Shown: one piece after another, positions 63,521 through 64,000 of the stretch
Position numbering within the stretch: position 1 is the first letter of the stretch
Layout of the letters: each line of letters opens with the position of its first letter
Source of the DNA: Aaosphaeria pasadenensis
Lineage: Eukaryota; Ascomycota; Dothideomycetes; Pleosporales
Direction of reading: 5' to 3'
Assembly: GCA_022813625.1 (NCBI GenBank)
Contig: JAKLMB010000021.1
Coordinates: 1 to 64,000, forward strand
DNA length: 64,000 nucleotides
The notes under the pieces: generated by a model
Told to the model about the DNA's origin: nothing
The model's database searches: none
What the model saw: the letters and a program-made list of their open reading frames with translations, nothing else
Translations under genes and position numbers: made by a program

Positions 63521-64000
63521 TGTGTGAATGCGCTATAATTGCGACAAGACCAGAGAAAAGATAGTTCGTCAGTAAATAGATGAAATAAAAATCGTAGAGG
63601 TAGAGATGGAATTGATGAGAATTCTGTCGCTGGTGGAGGGACCTTGAAGAAGATGTGTCGTCAGCCCTAAGCGCTTGTCATTATTGCCTGCTCCACTTAG
63701 AATGAGGCTTGAGCCCGCACATCCGGGTATTTCCATTTCCGTCACTTACTGTATCGTGTCTTTGTGTATGACGAAACACATGAACTCGTGTTACCTCTGC
63801 CATAGCGAATCTATACTCAAACACCCTATTTATCTTTCAAATCGAAGCCCCGACTAATTACTTGATCGAACTTGGCCTCTTTGTTGTCGTCGGAAATGGT
63901 GGCTAGCGGCGTTTTTAATCTTTTTGCCGAAACATCCGAAAGGTATAGGAATACCAAATTCTCCGGGTGGTTGGAAAAGTTTAGAGTGCCTATGCGGCAT
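63521..64000. other. Promoter side of the last gene; nothing else recognised
   Basis: 480 bp upstream of the second DHCR24-like gene. No gene or repeat supported. Confidence 0.4.

Noticed and set aside
1..64000. Possible secondary-metabolite gene cluster
   Set aside because: A regulator, oxidases, an esterase and a monooxygenase are present, but no polyketide synthase, peptide synthetase, terpene cyclase or transporter was seen, and gene spacing is wide.
1..64000. CRISPR array or bacterial-style operons
   Set aside because: No regularly spaced direct repeats; introns and family content are fungal.

Overview
The window comes from a filamentous ascomycete. Genes carry short (46-77 bp) GT-AG introns, are well spaced and lie on both strands. 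The families (HET, PTH11-like rhodopsin-fold proteins, Zn2Cys6 regulator, DUF6536, GH27, GH51, GT34, ThuA, DHCR24-like oxidases) are typical of Pezizomycotina. A retroelement block mutated by C-to-T and G-to-A changes shows repeat-induced point mutation (RIP). The TAG/CTA-rich character of that block resembles Pleosporales (Dothideomycetes), but this placement is inference.

Layout. 1-4975 is an AT-rich RIP-degraded block holding remnants of at least two minus-strand Ty3/Gypsy-type gag regions, LTR-like ends, a perfect 36-bp palindrome and a 160-bp inverted repeat. 4982-6080 is an intact NmrA-like reductase. 6736-11278 is a graveyard: an aldehyde dehydrogenase pseudogene with an internal 168-bp inversion and a transposon-like 3' truncation, a ZZ-finger/HET gene broken twice, and a DUF6536 fragment. 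12440-23207 carries a GH27 alpha-galactosidase, a rhodopsin-fold membrane protein, a secreted carboxylesterase and a divergent second folylpolyglutamate synthase (FPGS). 24411-31289 carries an orphan intronless gene, a frameshifted secreted protein, a bacterial-type FMN monooxygenase and an unrecognised gene. 32151-33878 is the canonical FPGS with a probable mitochondrial presequence. 35494-43476 holds a small secreted protein, a GT34 glycosyltransferase, a GH51 arabinofuranosidase and a second rhodopsin-fold protein. 45141-63520 holds a Zn2Cys6 regulator, a ThuA-like protein, a secreted Thr/Pro-rich protein, two DHCR24-like FAD oxidases, an AT-hook coiled-coil protein, an F-box-like protein and a small membrane protein.

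How the genes relate. I see no polyketide synthase, peptide synthetase or similar core enzyme, so this is not an obvious biosynthetic cluster. It reads as an accessory region next to a transposon island, with secreted carbohydrate-active enzymes, surface-sensing type membrane proteins, lineage-specific genes and several broken genes. Two paralogue pairs are present: FPGS, about 9 kb apart, and DHCR24-like oxidases, about 8 kb apart.

The most distinctive observations are the micro-inversion inside the aldehyde dehydrogenase pseudogene, with 6-bp inverted repeats at its breakpoints; the FPGS duplicate, which shares two intron positions with its paralogue but has an altered conserved loop; a short TA-flanked MITE family present in three copies; a perfect 18-bp hairpin just upstream of a gene; and a duplicated block with an internal inverted motif upstream of the arabinofuranosidase gene. 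Exon structures were worked out by hand from splice signals, frame closure and family conservation.
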